Shown here piece by piece: positions 16,634 through 24,312 of a DNA stretch of 64,000 nucleotides; the first letter of the stretch is position 1; the number at the start of each line of letters is the position of its first letter. The notes under the pieces are model-generated. The model saw only the letters and a list, made by a program, of their open reading frames with translations, did no database searches and was not told the DNA's origin. Both the position numbers and the translations under genes were made by a program. The stretch is from contig NZ_CP054139.1 of NCBI RefSeq assembly GCF_013283875.1, positions 2,232,001-2,296,000 of the forward strand. The letters are read 5' to 3'. The stretch is from Mucilaginibacter mali (lineage in GTDB: Bacteria > Bacteroidota > Bacteroidia > Sphingobacteriales > Sphingobacteriaceae).

Positions 16634-17596
16634 CTATTGTATATCCCCGTAGGCCTCCAAAATGCGCCTTACCAGTTTGTGGCGTACCACGTCTTCGCCG
16701 GTCAGGTAGATCAGGTCGATGCCTTTGATATCGTTCAGGATCCGTAAAGCTGTAAACAAGCCCGACTGTTGCTTTTTAGGTAAGTCTATCTGGGTAACGT
16801 CGCCCGTAACAATAAACTTAGCCGATGGCCCCATACGCGTCAGGAACATCTTCAGCTGCATATCGGTGGCGTTCTGGGCTTCGTCCAATATCACAAAGCA
16901 GTTATCCAGTGTACGGCCGCGCATAAAGGCCAGCGGGGCTATCTCTATAGTTCGGTTCTCTAAATAAAGCTTCAGTTTTTCGGCAGGGATCATATCGTCC
17001 AGCGCATCGTATAGCGGGCGCAGGTACGGGTCTATCTTTTCCTTTAGGTCGCCCGGTAAAAAGCCAAGGTTCTCCCCTGCTTCAACCGCCGGGCGGGTAA
17101 GGATGATGCGTTTGATTTCTTTATTCTTTAACGCGCGTACGGCCAGCGCTACCGCTGTATAAGTTTTACCGGTACCTGCGGGGCCAATAGCAAACAGGAT
17201 ATCGTTTTTGGCGATGCTATCTACCATACGGCGCTGGTTGGCCGTGCGGGCCTTCACCATAATGCCGTTAGGGCCAAATACAATTACTTCGCCTGTGGTA
17301 GATTTATCAGAGCCGCCCTCGGTATTTGCAGGCGCCGTCGATTGTTTGGCGCCGAAGACACGTTCTACATCGTTGCTGTTCAGCGATTCAAACTTATCTA
17401 CATGGTCTACCAGTTGTTTAAACTTATCGTTAAATGAATTTAACTCCTGTTCATCACCCAACACTTTTACATCGCTGCCACGGGCTACAATTTTTAATTT
17501 GGGGTATTGCTTCTTAATAATCTCGAAATGATCGTTGTTAGGCCCCCACAATACCGCCGGATCGATGTGTTCAATTGATATTTTTAGTTCGTTCAA
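16634..17596 (-). CDS. phoH: PhoH-family ATPase
   Basis: A 320-aa PhoH/YbeZ-type ATPase. An N-terminal region with a KH-like look (about residues 1-80) is followed by the P-loop GPAGTGKTYTA, the TRPAVEAGENLGFLPGDL signature and Walker B FVILDEAQNA. The family is linked to RNA metabolism and rRNA maturation, often with YbeY. It heads the phoH-purC-STAS-rnz run, which ends with another RNA-processing enzyme. Confidence 0.93.
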   Translation of the reverse strand: MNELKISIEHIDPAVLWGPNNDHFEIIKKQYPKLKIVARGSDVKVLGDEQELNSFNDKFKQLVDHVDKFESLNSNDVERVFGAKQSTAPANTEGGSDKSTTGEVIVFGPNGIMVKARTANQRRMVDSIAKNDILFAIGPAGTGKTYTAVALAVRALKNKEIKRIILTRPAVEAGENLGFLPGDLKEKIDPYLRPLYDALDDMIPAEKLKLYLENRTIEIAPLAFMRGRTLDNCFVILDEAQNATDMQLKMFLTRMGPSAKFIVTGDVTQIDLPKKQQSGLFTALRILNDIKGIDLIYLTGEDVVRHKLVRRILEAYGDIQ

Positions 17597-17698
17597 ACTG
17601 AATTGATTTTATAGTTACAGATTTTTTTCTGATTAAAAAATTGAATATTTGTAGCGCTTAATGCTTGTACAAGATTAGCAATAAATATTTTTATATTA

Positions 17699-18475
17699 AT
17701 GGGAATAATTACATTAACTACTGACCTTGGCGATAAAGATATCTACCAGGCTGCTTTAAAAGGAAGCATCCTGAAAGTACAGCCAACAGTTAATATAGTT
17801 GATATTACCCATAACGTACAGGCCTTTAATATACAACAAGCCGCCTTTATTTTAAAAAATAGTTATTACTATTTCCCCGAAAAGACAGTGCACCTGATCG
17901 GTATAGATACCGTTTACAATAAAGATGTTAAGTACCTGGCGGTAAGGTACCGTAACCACTATTTTGTTGGGGCCGATAACGGCATTTTTTGCCTGATGTT
18001 TGGCAAGGATCCTGACGAGATGGTAGAGATCAGCATTATGCAGGACCTGAAGTTTCTGCACTTCCCGCTTACCGATATTTTTGTGAAGGCCGCCTGTCAT
18101 TTAGCGCAGGGCGGTAAGCTTACCGAAATTGGCGAACCTGTGGATAGCGTTGAAAAGAAGATGAACCTACAACCGGTTATTGAGAAAAACCTGATAAAAG
18201 GCGTAGTGATCTATATCGATTCGTTCCAGAACGTGATCACCAATATCACCAAGGAACTGTTTATGAAGATACAGCAGGGCCGCCGCTTTATCCTGTATTT
18301 TAAGCGTAACGAGGTGATTACCCAGTTAAGCTGGTACTACAACGAGGTTGATGAGGGCGAGAAGCTTTGTCTGTTCGGCATTAGCGATCATTTGGAAATT
18401 GCCATAAACAAAGGCAACGCCAGCGGGTTATTAGGGTTGAATTTGGGTGATAGCGTTATCATCGATTTTCAGTAA
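17699..18475 (+). CDS. SAM hydroxide adenosyltransferase (DUF62 family)
   Basis: A 258-aa member of the DUF62/SAM_adeno_trans family, which hydrolyses S-adenosylmethionine to adenosine and methionine. The family start ITLTTDLGDKD (substrate-binding Asp) is clear, with DITHNVQAFNIQQAAF and GADNGIFCLMFG also conserved, and a C-terminal beta-barrel follows. A secreted coiled-coil protein lies 12 bp downstream, and an ABC exporter follows in the same direction. Confidence 0.9.
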   Translation: MGIITLTTDLGDKDIYQAALKGSILKVQPTVNIVDITHNVQAFNIQQAAFILKNSYYYFPEKTVHLIGIDTVYNKDVKYLAVRYRNHYFVGADNGIFCLMFGKDPDEMVEISIMQDLKFLHFPLTDIFVKAACHLAQGGKLTEIGEPVDSVEKKMNLQPVIEKNLIKGVVIYIDSFQNVITNITKELFMKIQQGRRFILYFKRNEVITQLSWYYNEVDEGEKLCLFGISDHLEIAINKGNASGLLGLNLGDSVIIDFQ

Positions 18476-18487
18476 CCCTTAGCCGAT

Positions 18488-19003
18488 ATGAAAAAGATCC
18501 TTATTTGCCTGCTGCTTTTAGCGGCCGGCGCTTCGTTCGCCCAAACCCGATCCGATTCTTTAGCCTATAATTTACAGCGCAAGAAAATAAACGGCATGCT
18601 CGACGCCCGCCGGCAAAAGTTTGGCCAGTACCAGGAAAGCCTGAGCCAGCATACCGGCATTTTTGGGCTGCAAACTAAAAAGGATATTCGCCATAGTAAC
18701 GAGATATTGATGGATATAGTGCAAACCGACGATGAGATCTTTCGCCAGCTGAAGATCTTGCTCGATTACCGTGCCTTTGCTCAAACCCAGGTGCAAACCC
18801 GTGTACAGGATGCCGAGGGAACTAATCTTAACTACATGAATACGATAAACAGGTTACGCAATTCGCTCGACCAGGCAAAGAAGGATGCCGAAAATGCGAA
18901 GGCGCACCAGGATAACATCATCAAAATGATGTTTGGCATCCTCGTACTCATGTTTTTGTCAATTTTATTTTTGATTAGCCGAAAACGCCCTATTAAAGTT
19001 TAG
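18488..19003 (+). CDS. Signal-peptide, coiled-coil, membrane-anchored protein of unknown function
   Basis: I do not recognise this 171-aa protein. It has a signal peptide (about residues 1-18, ending SFAQ), then a charged helical region with likely coiled coil (about 95-145, INRLRNSLDQAKKDAENAK). Near the C terminus is one membrane helix (about 146-163) followed by a basic tail RKRPIKV. The arrangement predicts a periplasmic helical domain anchored by its C terminus. It is 12 bp behind the DUF62 gene and 36 bp before an ABC exporter. Confidence 0.7.
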   Translation: MKKILICLLLLAAGASFAQTRSDSLAYNLQRKKINGMLDARRQKFGQYQESLSQHTGIFGLQTKKDIRHSNEILMDIVQTDDEIFRQLKILLDYRAFAQTQVQTRVQDAEGTNLNYMNTINRLRNSLDQAKKDAENAKAHQDNIIKMMFGILVLMFLSILFLISRKRPIKV

Positions 19004-19039
19004 CTTTGCGGGTTGATTTTTGACACTTAAATATTAAAA

Positions 19040-20884
19040 ATGGCCCGGGGACGATTGAATAGTGGCAGTAAGCAGGGAGTAGAACTGCCGAAAGCAAAAT
19101 TGAATAAACAAACGATACAGCACATGGTAAAGCTGCTATCGTACCTGAAACCTTACCGCGGTAAATTTATAGCTGCGCTTTTTTTCCTGTTTATCTCCAG
19201 TTTAACGGGCCTGACATTTCCAAAATTTTTAGGTTCGCTGATAGATGCTTCGCATGGTAAGCACGATTATTCGTTTTTGCCGGCTACTATTAACGGTATT
19301 GGTCTGCTGGCTTTCGGGATGCTGTTCGCACAGGCTTTTGTGTCATTTTTTAGGGTAGTATGGTTTGTACAGGTGGCCGAGCGGTCGCTGGCCGATATTC
19401 GCCGTGATACCTATTTTAAGCTGATCACCTTGCCAATGAACTTCTTCTCGAACCGTAGGGTTGGTGAACTGAACAGCCGTATCTCGGCCGACCTTTCGCA
19501 GATCCAGGATGCCATTACCACTACACTGGCCGAGATGATCCGCCAGATCATCGTGCTGACCGGGGGCATCACTTTCCTGGTGATCGTATCGCCAAAACTG
19601 ACTTTATTATTGCTGTGCATGCTGCCTTTCCTCATCGCGTTCGCGGTGGTGTTTGGGCGGTTTATTCGTAAGATATCGCGCCAGGCACAAGATAAACTGG
19701 CTGAATCGAACACTGTTGTTGAAGAGACTTTACAGGGCATTGCCAATGTAAAAGCCTTTGTAAACGAAGCCTATGAGGCCGGCCGTTATAATAAATCATT
19801 GCGCGAAGTGGTAGCCATCGCCGTGCGTGGTGCGAAGTTCCGTGGCGTGTTTGCTTCGTTTATCGTGTTCTGTATTTTCGGTTCGATAGTCGGGATTATC
19901 TGGTTCGGATCGGTACTGGTAAGCCGCGGAGAATTATCAAGCGGGCAACTGACCGAGTTTGTGATATACGGTATCTTTGTGGCCGCATCAATGGGTAGCT
20001 TCCCGGAGTTGTATGCCAATATCCAAAAAGCGGTGGGCGCCAGCGAGCGTGTGCTTGAAATATTGGCTGAGGAAGGCGAGCCTATTGAAATGGTTGAACA
20101 TAACAATACAGTAGTTGAACATATTGAAGGTAACCTAAGCTTTAATAACGTAGTATTCGCCTATCCTTCACGCCCCGAGATTACAGTGTTAAACAGCATA
20201 TCATTCGAAGCCAAAGCTGGTCAAAAAGTGGCCATTGTGGGGCCAAGCGGTTCGGGTAAATCTACCATGGCATCGTTGATCCTGCAATTCTATCATCCGC
20301 AGGAAGGTAAAATATTGTTTGATGGCCGCAATGCTGATAGCTATTCGCTTACCGATATCCGTAACCAGGTAGCCATCGTTCCGCAGGATGTATTGCTGTT
20401 TGGCGGTACCATTATGGAAAACATCGCCTATGGTAAACTAAGCGCTACTAAAGAGGAAATAATCAAAGCTGCCCAGCGCGCCAATGCCGATCAGTTTATT
20501 ACGGGCTTCCCTGAGGGCTATGAAACCGTTGTAGGTGAGCGCGGCGTGAAACTTTCAGGCGGCCAAAGGCAGCGCATCGCCATAGCACGTGCCTTGTTAA
20601 AAAATCCATCGATACTGATACTGGACGAAGCCACCTCATCGCTCGACTCTGAATCGGAGCGCCTGGTACAGGAAGCGCTGGAAGAATTGATGAAAGGTCG
20701 TACATCTATTATCATCGCACATCGTTTATCAACCATCCGCGAAGCCGACCAAATTGTGGTTATCGAAAAAGGCGCAATTAAAGAAACCGGCAGTCACGAA
20801 GAACTGATGAACAATAAGGAGGGCCTGTACCGATACCTGAGCCAGTTACAATTTGAGAGTAAAGAGACGATAGAAGAAAAGTAA
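19040..20884 (+). CDS. ABC exporter with fused membrane and ATPase domains (MsbA-like)
   Basis: A 614-aa half-transporter. Six membrane helices lie in the N-terminal exporter domain (about residues 30-330). The ATPase domain follows, with Walker A GPSGSGKST, Q-loop VPQDVLLF, signature LSGGQRQR, Walker B ILILDEATS and switch His in IIAHRLST. It works as a homodimer exporting lipids or hydrophobic compounds. MsbA-type lipid flipping is possible, but the substrate cannot be told from sequence. Inverted repeats and a broken small gene follow it. Confidence 0.88.
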   Translation: MARGRLNSGSKQGVELPKAKLNKQTIQHMVKLLSYLKPYRGKFIAALFFLFISSLTGLTFPKFLGSLIDASHGKHDYSFLPATINGIGLLAFGMLFAQAFVSFFRVVWFVQVAERSLADIRRDTYFKLITLPMNFFSNRRVGELNSRISADLSQIQDAITTTLAEMIRQIIVLTGGITFLVIVSPKLTLLLLCMLPFLIAFAVVFGRFIRKISRQAQDKLAESNTVVEETLQGIANVKAFVNEAYEAGRYNKSLREVVAIAVRGAKFRGVFASFIVFCIFGSIVGIIWFGSVLVSRGELSSGQLTEFVIYGIFVAASMGSFPELYANIQKAVGASERVLEILAEEGEPIEMVEHNNTVVEHIEGNLSFNNVVFAYPSRPEITVLNSISFEAKAGQKVAIVGPSGSGKSTMASLILQFYHPQEGKILFDGRNADSYSLTDIRNQVAIVPQDVLLFGGTIMENIAYGKLSATKEEIIKAAQRANADQFITGFPEGYETVVGERGVKLSGGQRQRIAIARALLKNPSILILDEATSSLDSESERLVQEALEELMKGRTSIIIAHRLSTIREADQIVVIEKGAIKETGSHEELMNNKEGLYRYLSQLQFESKETIEEK

Positions 20885-20893
20885 GTAAGGAAT

Positions 20894-21354
20894 AGTTCAT
20901 GGTTCATTGACCATGGTTCATAGTTTGAAAATGTATATATTCAGCAAAAAACTATTTAACCATGCTTTTTCGTTTTGAAGATCTTCAAGTGTGGCAAAAA
21001 GCCATTGATTTAGACGACCATATCAATTTACTTACTAAATCATTCCCTAAAGATGAGTTGTTTGTTCTTGTATCTCAAATAAAAAGAGCGGCTGATTCAG
21101 TTGTTTTAAATATTGCAGAAGGGTCTACTGATCAAACGAAGGCAGTATTCAAAGTTTTTTAGGTTATTCATTAAGATCGGCAATAGAAGTGGTGAGTTGT
21201 TTATTCCTTGCCAAAAGGAGGAATTATATAAGCGAGGAACAGTTTAAAACACTTTATGAAGAATATGAAGTCTTAGTCAAAATGATAACGGCCCTCAAAA
21301 ATTCTATTTAATCACTATGGATGGTTCTATACTATGAACCATGATCCATGAACT
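20894..21354. repeat. Inverted repeats flanking the four-helix-bundle pseudogene
   Basis: CATGGTTCATAGT (20912-20924) has an exact 13-bp reverse complement at 21331-21343. AGTTCATGG (20894-20902) pairs with CCATGAACT (21346-21354). The pairs bracket the small broken gene with no other gene in between, so gene plus flanks look like one inserted unit. Confidence 0.65.
20962..21311 (+). pseudogene. Four-helix-bundle (23S rRNA intervening-sequence type) protein, frameshifted
   Basis: The first frame runs from the ATG at 20962 to a TAG at 21160-21162 and gives 66 residues of a typical four-helix-bundle/IVP protein (FRFEDLQVWQKAIDLDDHINLL, NIAEGST). After the six-T run at 21153-21158 the next frame continues the family sequence (GYSLRSAIEVVSCLFLAKR, then EEQFKTLYEEYE) to a TAA at 21309-21311. 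One extra T would restore a protein of about 116 aa. So this is a one-base loss in a homopolymer, a slippage site, or a sequencing error. The function of the family is not established. Confidence 0.85.
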
Positions 21355-21365
21355 ATGAACTAAGA

Positions 21366-22760
21366 ATGAAACTAACTATTCATGGCGCCGCACAGCAAGT
21401 TACAGGAAGTATGCACTTGCTGCAGGTGGGCCAATATAAAATACTGATTGATTGCGGGTTGGATTACGATAAGGATCGCAGCATGCAATCGAACGAGAAT
21501 TTCCCGTTTAACCCCGCCGATATTGATGTGGTGATACTCACCCACGCCCATATCGACCACTCCGGCAACCTGCCTACACTGATACGCCTGGGTTATCAGG
21601 GCCAAATACTCTGCACCGCCCCCACTGCCGATCTGACCGAACTATTGCTGTTCGATTCGGTAAGTATTTTTATGAGCAAGCAGGAAAAAAGTCGCAAGCA
21701 TAACCGCAAGAACAGGCATAGCAGTGGGGTGCAACCACTGTACCTGCACAAGCACGTGATGGATACGGTGGAGCAGTTTGTTACCATCGGCTTTAATAAA
21801 CCGTTCCGTTTAAACGGCGATGTGGAGTTGACCTTTATCCCTGTCGGCCATCTTTTGGGCGCGGCGGCAGCGGTCTTGAAGATCAACGATAACGGCGAAG
21901 AGAAAACAATTGCCTTTACCGGAGATATCGGACGTAAGGGCTATCCAGTACTAAACGATCCGTCCCCGCTCCCACCGGTTGACTATTTGGTTACCGAATC
22001 GACCTATGGTGGCCGCATGCACACCAAAGACAAAACGGTTGAGCAGGTGCTGATAGAAACCATCGAAAAAGCCTGTATCCAGGAACGCGGCCGGATGATT
22101 ATCCCGGCGTTTAGTATCGGGCGCACACAATCGCTAGTGTTTTCACTAAATAAGATATTTAGCCAGGGCTTGTTACCCGCTGTGCCGGTGTTTGTAGATA
22201 GTCCGCTGGCGCTTAGATCGACCACGGTTTACCGGAAGCACCACCACTTGGTTAATGACGAGGCTAAGGATTTCTACAATCAGCAAGGCGACGAGTTTGA
22301 GTTTGATAACCTCACCTATATTGAAAGCCTGCAGGAAAGCAAACAGGTAAGCAACTACTTCGAACCCTGCATCATCATCTCATCGGCAGGTATGCTGGAG
22401 GGTGGCCGTATACAGGATCACCTGTTTCATAATATCCAGAATTATTACTGCACCATCCTGTTCATCGGCTATTGCGCTAAAGGTACTTTAGGGCACCGCT
22501 TGCTGCGTGGCGACCCGATCGTTCGCATTAAAGACCGCGAACTGTCTGTTTATGCCACTATAAAACAAACAGACGTACTAAGCGCGCACGGCGATCATGA
22601 GGACCTGATGAATAACGTTAAGAGTCAGAGCAATAATAAGATCAAGAACGTTTTCCTGGTACATGGCGAGCTTGCCAGTATGGAAGCCATGGCTGCTGCT
22701 TTAGAAACGGATGGCTATCCTGTGGTTATTCCTGAAAAGGGTGTGGCTTATGAGTTGTAG
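21366..22760 (+). CDS. Beta-CASP metallo-beta-lactamase, RNA-processing exonuclease family
   Basis: A 464-aa protein of the RNA-metabolising MBL/beta-CASP/RMMBL group (CPSF73 and YsiA-like). The zinc motif is LTHAHIDHSGNLP (His-60, His-62, Asp-64, His-65 from my start). Further conserved parts are FTGDIGR, the STYGGRMH segment, a beta-CASP region with IIPAFSIGRTQ, IISSAGMLEGGR and the late histidine motif SAHGDHEDLM. It probably cleaves RNA. I prefer the ATG at 21366 (MKLTIHGAAQQVTGS), which matches the family start, over an in-frame ATG at 21348 within the flanking repeat. Confidence 0.92.
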   Translation: MKLTIHGAAQQVTGSMHLLQVGQYKILIDCGLDYDKDRSMQSNENFPFNPADIDVVILTHAHIDHSGNLPTLIRLGYQGQILCTAPTADLTELLLFDSVSIFMSKQEKSRKHNRKNRHSSGVQPLYLHKHVMDTVEQFVTIGFNKPFRLNGDVELTFIPVGHLLGAAAAVLKINDNGEEKTIAFTGDIGRKGYPVLNDPSPLPPVDYLVTESTYGGRMHTKDKTVEQVLIETIEKACIQERGRMIIPAFSIGRTQSLVFSLNKIFSQGLLPAVPVFVDSPLALRSTTVYRKHHHLVNDEAKDFYNQQGDEFEFDNLTYIESLQESKQVSNYFEPCIIISSAGMLEGGRIQDHLFHNIQNYYCTILFIGYCAKGTLGHRLLRGDPIVRIKDRELSVYATIKQTDVLSAHGDHEDLMNNVKSQSNNKIKNVFLVHGELASMEAMAAALETDGYPVVIPEKGVAYEL

Positions 22761-22795
22761 CTTTTAACAAGCTCAGCTCAAATTTCCAATTTATA

Positions 22796-22928
22796 ATTCA
22801 TTGCCGTTGGCTTCAGCCAACGGTATAATTGCCAAAGTATGTGGCTTTAGCCAAACTATTGACAAAGTTTCGGCTAAAGCCACTCTGCTGTTTGATTAAT
22901 CCGTTGGCTGAAGCCAACGGCAATGAAT
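22796..22928. repeat. 133-bp palindromic element with 28-bp perfect ends (REP/MITE-like)
   Basis: Positions 22796-22823 are the exact reverse complement of 22901-22928, and each arm is itself palindromic (CCGTTGGCT...AGCCAACGG). An inner pair, 22841-22856 with 22867-22883, matches except for one extra C. The element lies between two convergent genes, the beta-CASP nuclease and the sirtuin, and has no coding potential. It looks like a non-autonomous repeat that could also act as a transcript end for both. Confidence 0.85.
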
Positions 22929-22942
22929 GAGCCCCTTAGATT

Positions 22943-23632
22943 TTAATGCTCATTTAATAGTTCTGCTACCAACTCCGATACACCTACTGACGCTTTTTTC
23001 TCGATCTTGGTAAACACCCGCCGGCCCTGTATTTCGGGAATCACCGGGTCAACAATATACTTAGGTACTTCGGGCCGAACATAGTTAACCAACCCCGCAG
23101 CCGGATATACGGCCAGCGATGAACCGACAAGTATAAACAATTCAGCCCGCATGCAGATCTCGGCCGCCTTGCTGATCATCGGTACATCCTCGCCAAACCA
23201 TACTACGTGCGCACGGAGTTGTGAGCCTAATTCGCACAGGTCGCCCATTTTTATTTCCCAGCCATCCAGTGGGTAGGTTAAATTGGGGCTGATGCTGCTT
23301 TGCGAACGGGTGATGATACCGTGCAGGTGCAGCACATTGGCGGAGCCAGCCCGCTCGTGCAGGTCATCTATATTTTGGGTGATGATGGTTACCTCGTATT
23401 GCTTTTCCAACTCAGCTAAGGCAAAGTGGGCGGCATTAGGCTTGGCCTCCAATACCGATTTACGGCGTTCGTTATAAAAATCCTGCACCAAAGCCGGATT
23501 ACGCGCCCAAGCCTGCGGGGTGGCTACATCTTCAATGTTGTATCCTTCCCAAAGTCCGTCGCTATCCCTGAATGTTTTTAAGCCGCTTTCGGCGCTGATG
23601 CCGGCACCGGTTAATACTACAATCTTTTTCAT
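22943..23632 (-). CDS. cobB: NAD-dependent protein deacylase, class III sirtuin
   Basis: A 229-aa sirtuin with the NAD-binding motifs LTGAGISAESG, FRDSDGLWEGY and TQNIDDLHERAG and the catalytic His in LHLHG. The Tyr-x-x-Arg pair in FYNERRKS is the class III signature for negatively charged acyl groups (succinyl, malonyl). The two CxxC pairs of the zinc module are missing: only one Cys is present between the catalytic His and the VVWFGED segment. Zinc-less sirtuins of this kind occur in this phylum. It is a single gene, converging on the repeat element. Confidence 0.93.
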   Translation of the reverse strand: MKKIVVLTGAGISAESGLKTFRDSDGLWEGYNIEDVATPQAWARNPALVQDFYNERRKSVLEAKPNAAHFALAELEKQYEVTIITQNIDDLHERAGSANVLHLHGIITRSQSSISPNLTYPLDGWEIKMGDLCELGSQLRAHVVWFGEDVPMISKAAEICMRAELFILVGSSLAVYPAAGLVNYVRPEVPKYIVDPVIPEIQGRRVFTKIEKKASVGVSELVAELLNEH

Positions 23633-23647
23633 ACTAACAATATTGCA

Positions 23648-23676
23648 TAAAAAAGGCGATGGATAAATCCACCGCC
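23648..23676 (-). terminator. Intrinsic terminator of the btuB-DUF6580 operon
   Basis: On the minus strand GGCGGTGGAT pairs with ATCCATCGCC (23676-23655) around a 2-nt centre, and TTTTTT follows (plus strand 23649-23654). It lies between the DUF6580 stop at 23704 and the sirtuin start. Confidence 0.85.
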
Positions 23677-23703
23677 CTTAATATTTGGATTTAAAATTTT
23701 CTG

Positions 23704-24279
23704 TTATAAAGCTAATTCGGTGTTGCTGCGTAAAATGGTGTACTTGCTTTTTGCCAGTTCAAAACCGCCGAACAAAAGCGCGCCATAGATCGCATCGCCT
23801 AATACCATATTCTTTTCAAACGGAATAGCAGCCACCAGCGATTGCATGTAACCGCCAATAGTATGCGGGTAAAGCGTACCATATAACCATGGCAGATCCA
23901 TGATCAGCCAGTGTATCAATACCGATGCTACCGAGGCTAAAAATACGTTCAAGGCGTTTACCTTTTTTATCATCGTACCAATAAATACCATCAGCGCGAA
24001 GCACAGGTACATATAAATTGAACCGCCGTACCACAGTACCAGTTTTCCGGTGTACAGATAATTAATGGCAATATCGCTCAAAAACAAGGTTAGTAATGGC
24101 ACCAGGTAGGCTTTCCACTTATCGTTAAAATAAGCGCCACCAAACAGGGCTACTGCCCCTACAGGTGTAAAATTGCTCAGAAACTGAAACTTGTAGCTTA
24201 CCAAACGCATGGCCACGGCAAATACAATCATTAATATCAATACCGTGTTGCGTGTGTTTATTTTTTGCTGAGATGACAT
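23704..24279 (-). CDS. DUF6580-family membrane protein, candidate cobalamin-related transporter
   Basis: A 191-aa integral membrane protein with about five hydrophobic segments. It starts after a short polar N terminus and contains NFTPVGAVALFGGAYF, a segment reminiscent of small-vitamin S components of ECF transporters. It lies 33 bp after btuB on the same strand, behind the same B12 riboswitch, and ahead of a good terminator, so it belongs to a two-gene cobalamin regulon. I infer a role in moving cobalamin or a precursor across the inner membrane. No biochemical function is known to me. Confidence 0.75.
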   Translation of the reverse strand: MSSQQKINTRNTVLILMIVFAVAMRLVSYKFQFLSNFTPVGAVALFGGAYFNDKWKAYLVPLLTLFLSDIAINYLYTGKLVLWYGGSIYMYLCFALMVFIGTMIKKVNALNVFLASVASVLIHWLIMDLPWLYGTLYPHTIGGYMQSLVAAIPFEKNMVLGDAIYGALLFGGFELAKSKYTILRSNTELAL

Positions 24280-24312
24280 ACTAATTGGTTATTGAGCAAA
24301 ACTATCAATTTT

